DNA of 5,098 bases from Parcubacteria group bacterium. GTDB lineage: Bacteria; Patescibacteriota; Minisyncoccia; JACQLN01. Both the position numbers and the translations under genes were made by a program. Location of the stretch: assembly GCA_016204035.1 (NCBI GenBank), contig JACQLN010000027.1, positions 1 to 5,098 on the forward strand. The letters run 5' to 3'. This document shows, in pieces, positions 5,086-5,098 of this stretch (position 1 is its first letter; each line of letters opens with the position of its first letter). The notes under the pieces are model-generated. The model did no database searches. It saw nothing but the letters and a program-made list of their open reading frames with translations, and was not told the DNA's origin.

Positions 5086-5098
5086 AGTGGTATTCAAA

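Overview
The window reads as chromosomal sequence from an uncultivated bacterium, most likely of the Candidate Phyla Radiation (Patescibacteria, Parcubacteria-like). This is inference. It rests on the mix of genes (single-chain alpha2-type glycyl-tRNA synthetase, M16 peptidase, a proline-rich single-pass protein with beta-sandwich domains, and a lineage-type hypothetical protein), on short AT-rich heptamer arrays inside coding sequence, and on several starts without a Shine-Dalgarno site. No sequence here fixes the taxon.

All supported genes lie on the minus strand, so transcription runs from base 5098 towards base 1. In that order: a 459-residue membrane-anchored protein with about three Ig/DUF11-like domains (5049-3670), whose -10 box is so close to the ATG that the mRNA is probably leaderless; a 210-base gap holding a weak terminator and a long imperfect hairpin (3505-3597); glycyl-tRNA synthetase glyS (3459-2122); a possible 17-codon ORF (2105-2052) with its own GGAGG; a 300-residue protein of unknown function (1961-1059), with its own promoter, a strong Shine-Dalgarno site, a GTG start and a rho-independent terminator; and the 5' 301 codons of an M16 zinc peptidase (904-1, running off the window).

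The genes do not look like one operon. The terminator at 996-1024 separates the unknown gene from the peptidase. Separate promoter candidates precede the membrane protein and the unknown gene, and the products have unrelated roles (surface protein, translation, proteolysis). glyS has no visible terminator of its own, so its transcript may run into the small ORF and the unknown gene.

The points most worth checking are the C-terminus of the unknown protein, which resembles the C-type-lectin/FGE-like ends of diversity-generating-retroelement target proteins; the long hairpin upstream of glyS, whose wobble pairs fit an RNA from the plus strand better than the minus strand; and two heptamer repeat arrays read in frame as part of glyS. 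No CRISPR array, tRNA, rRNA or insertion sequence was seen.
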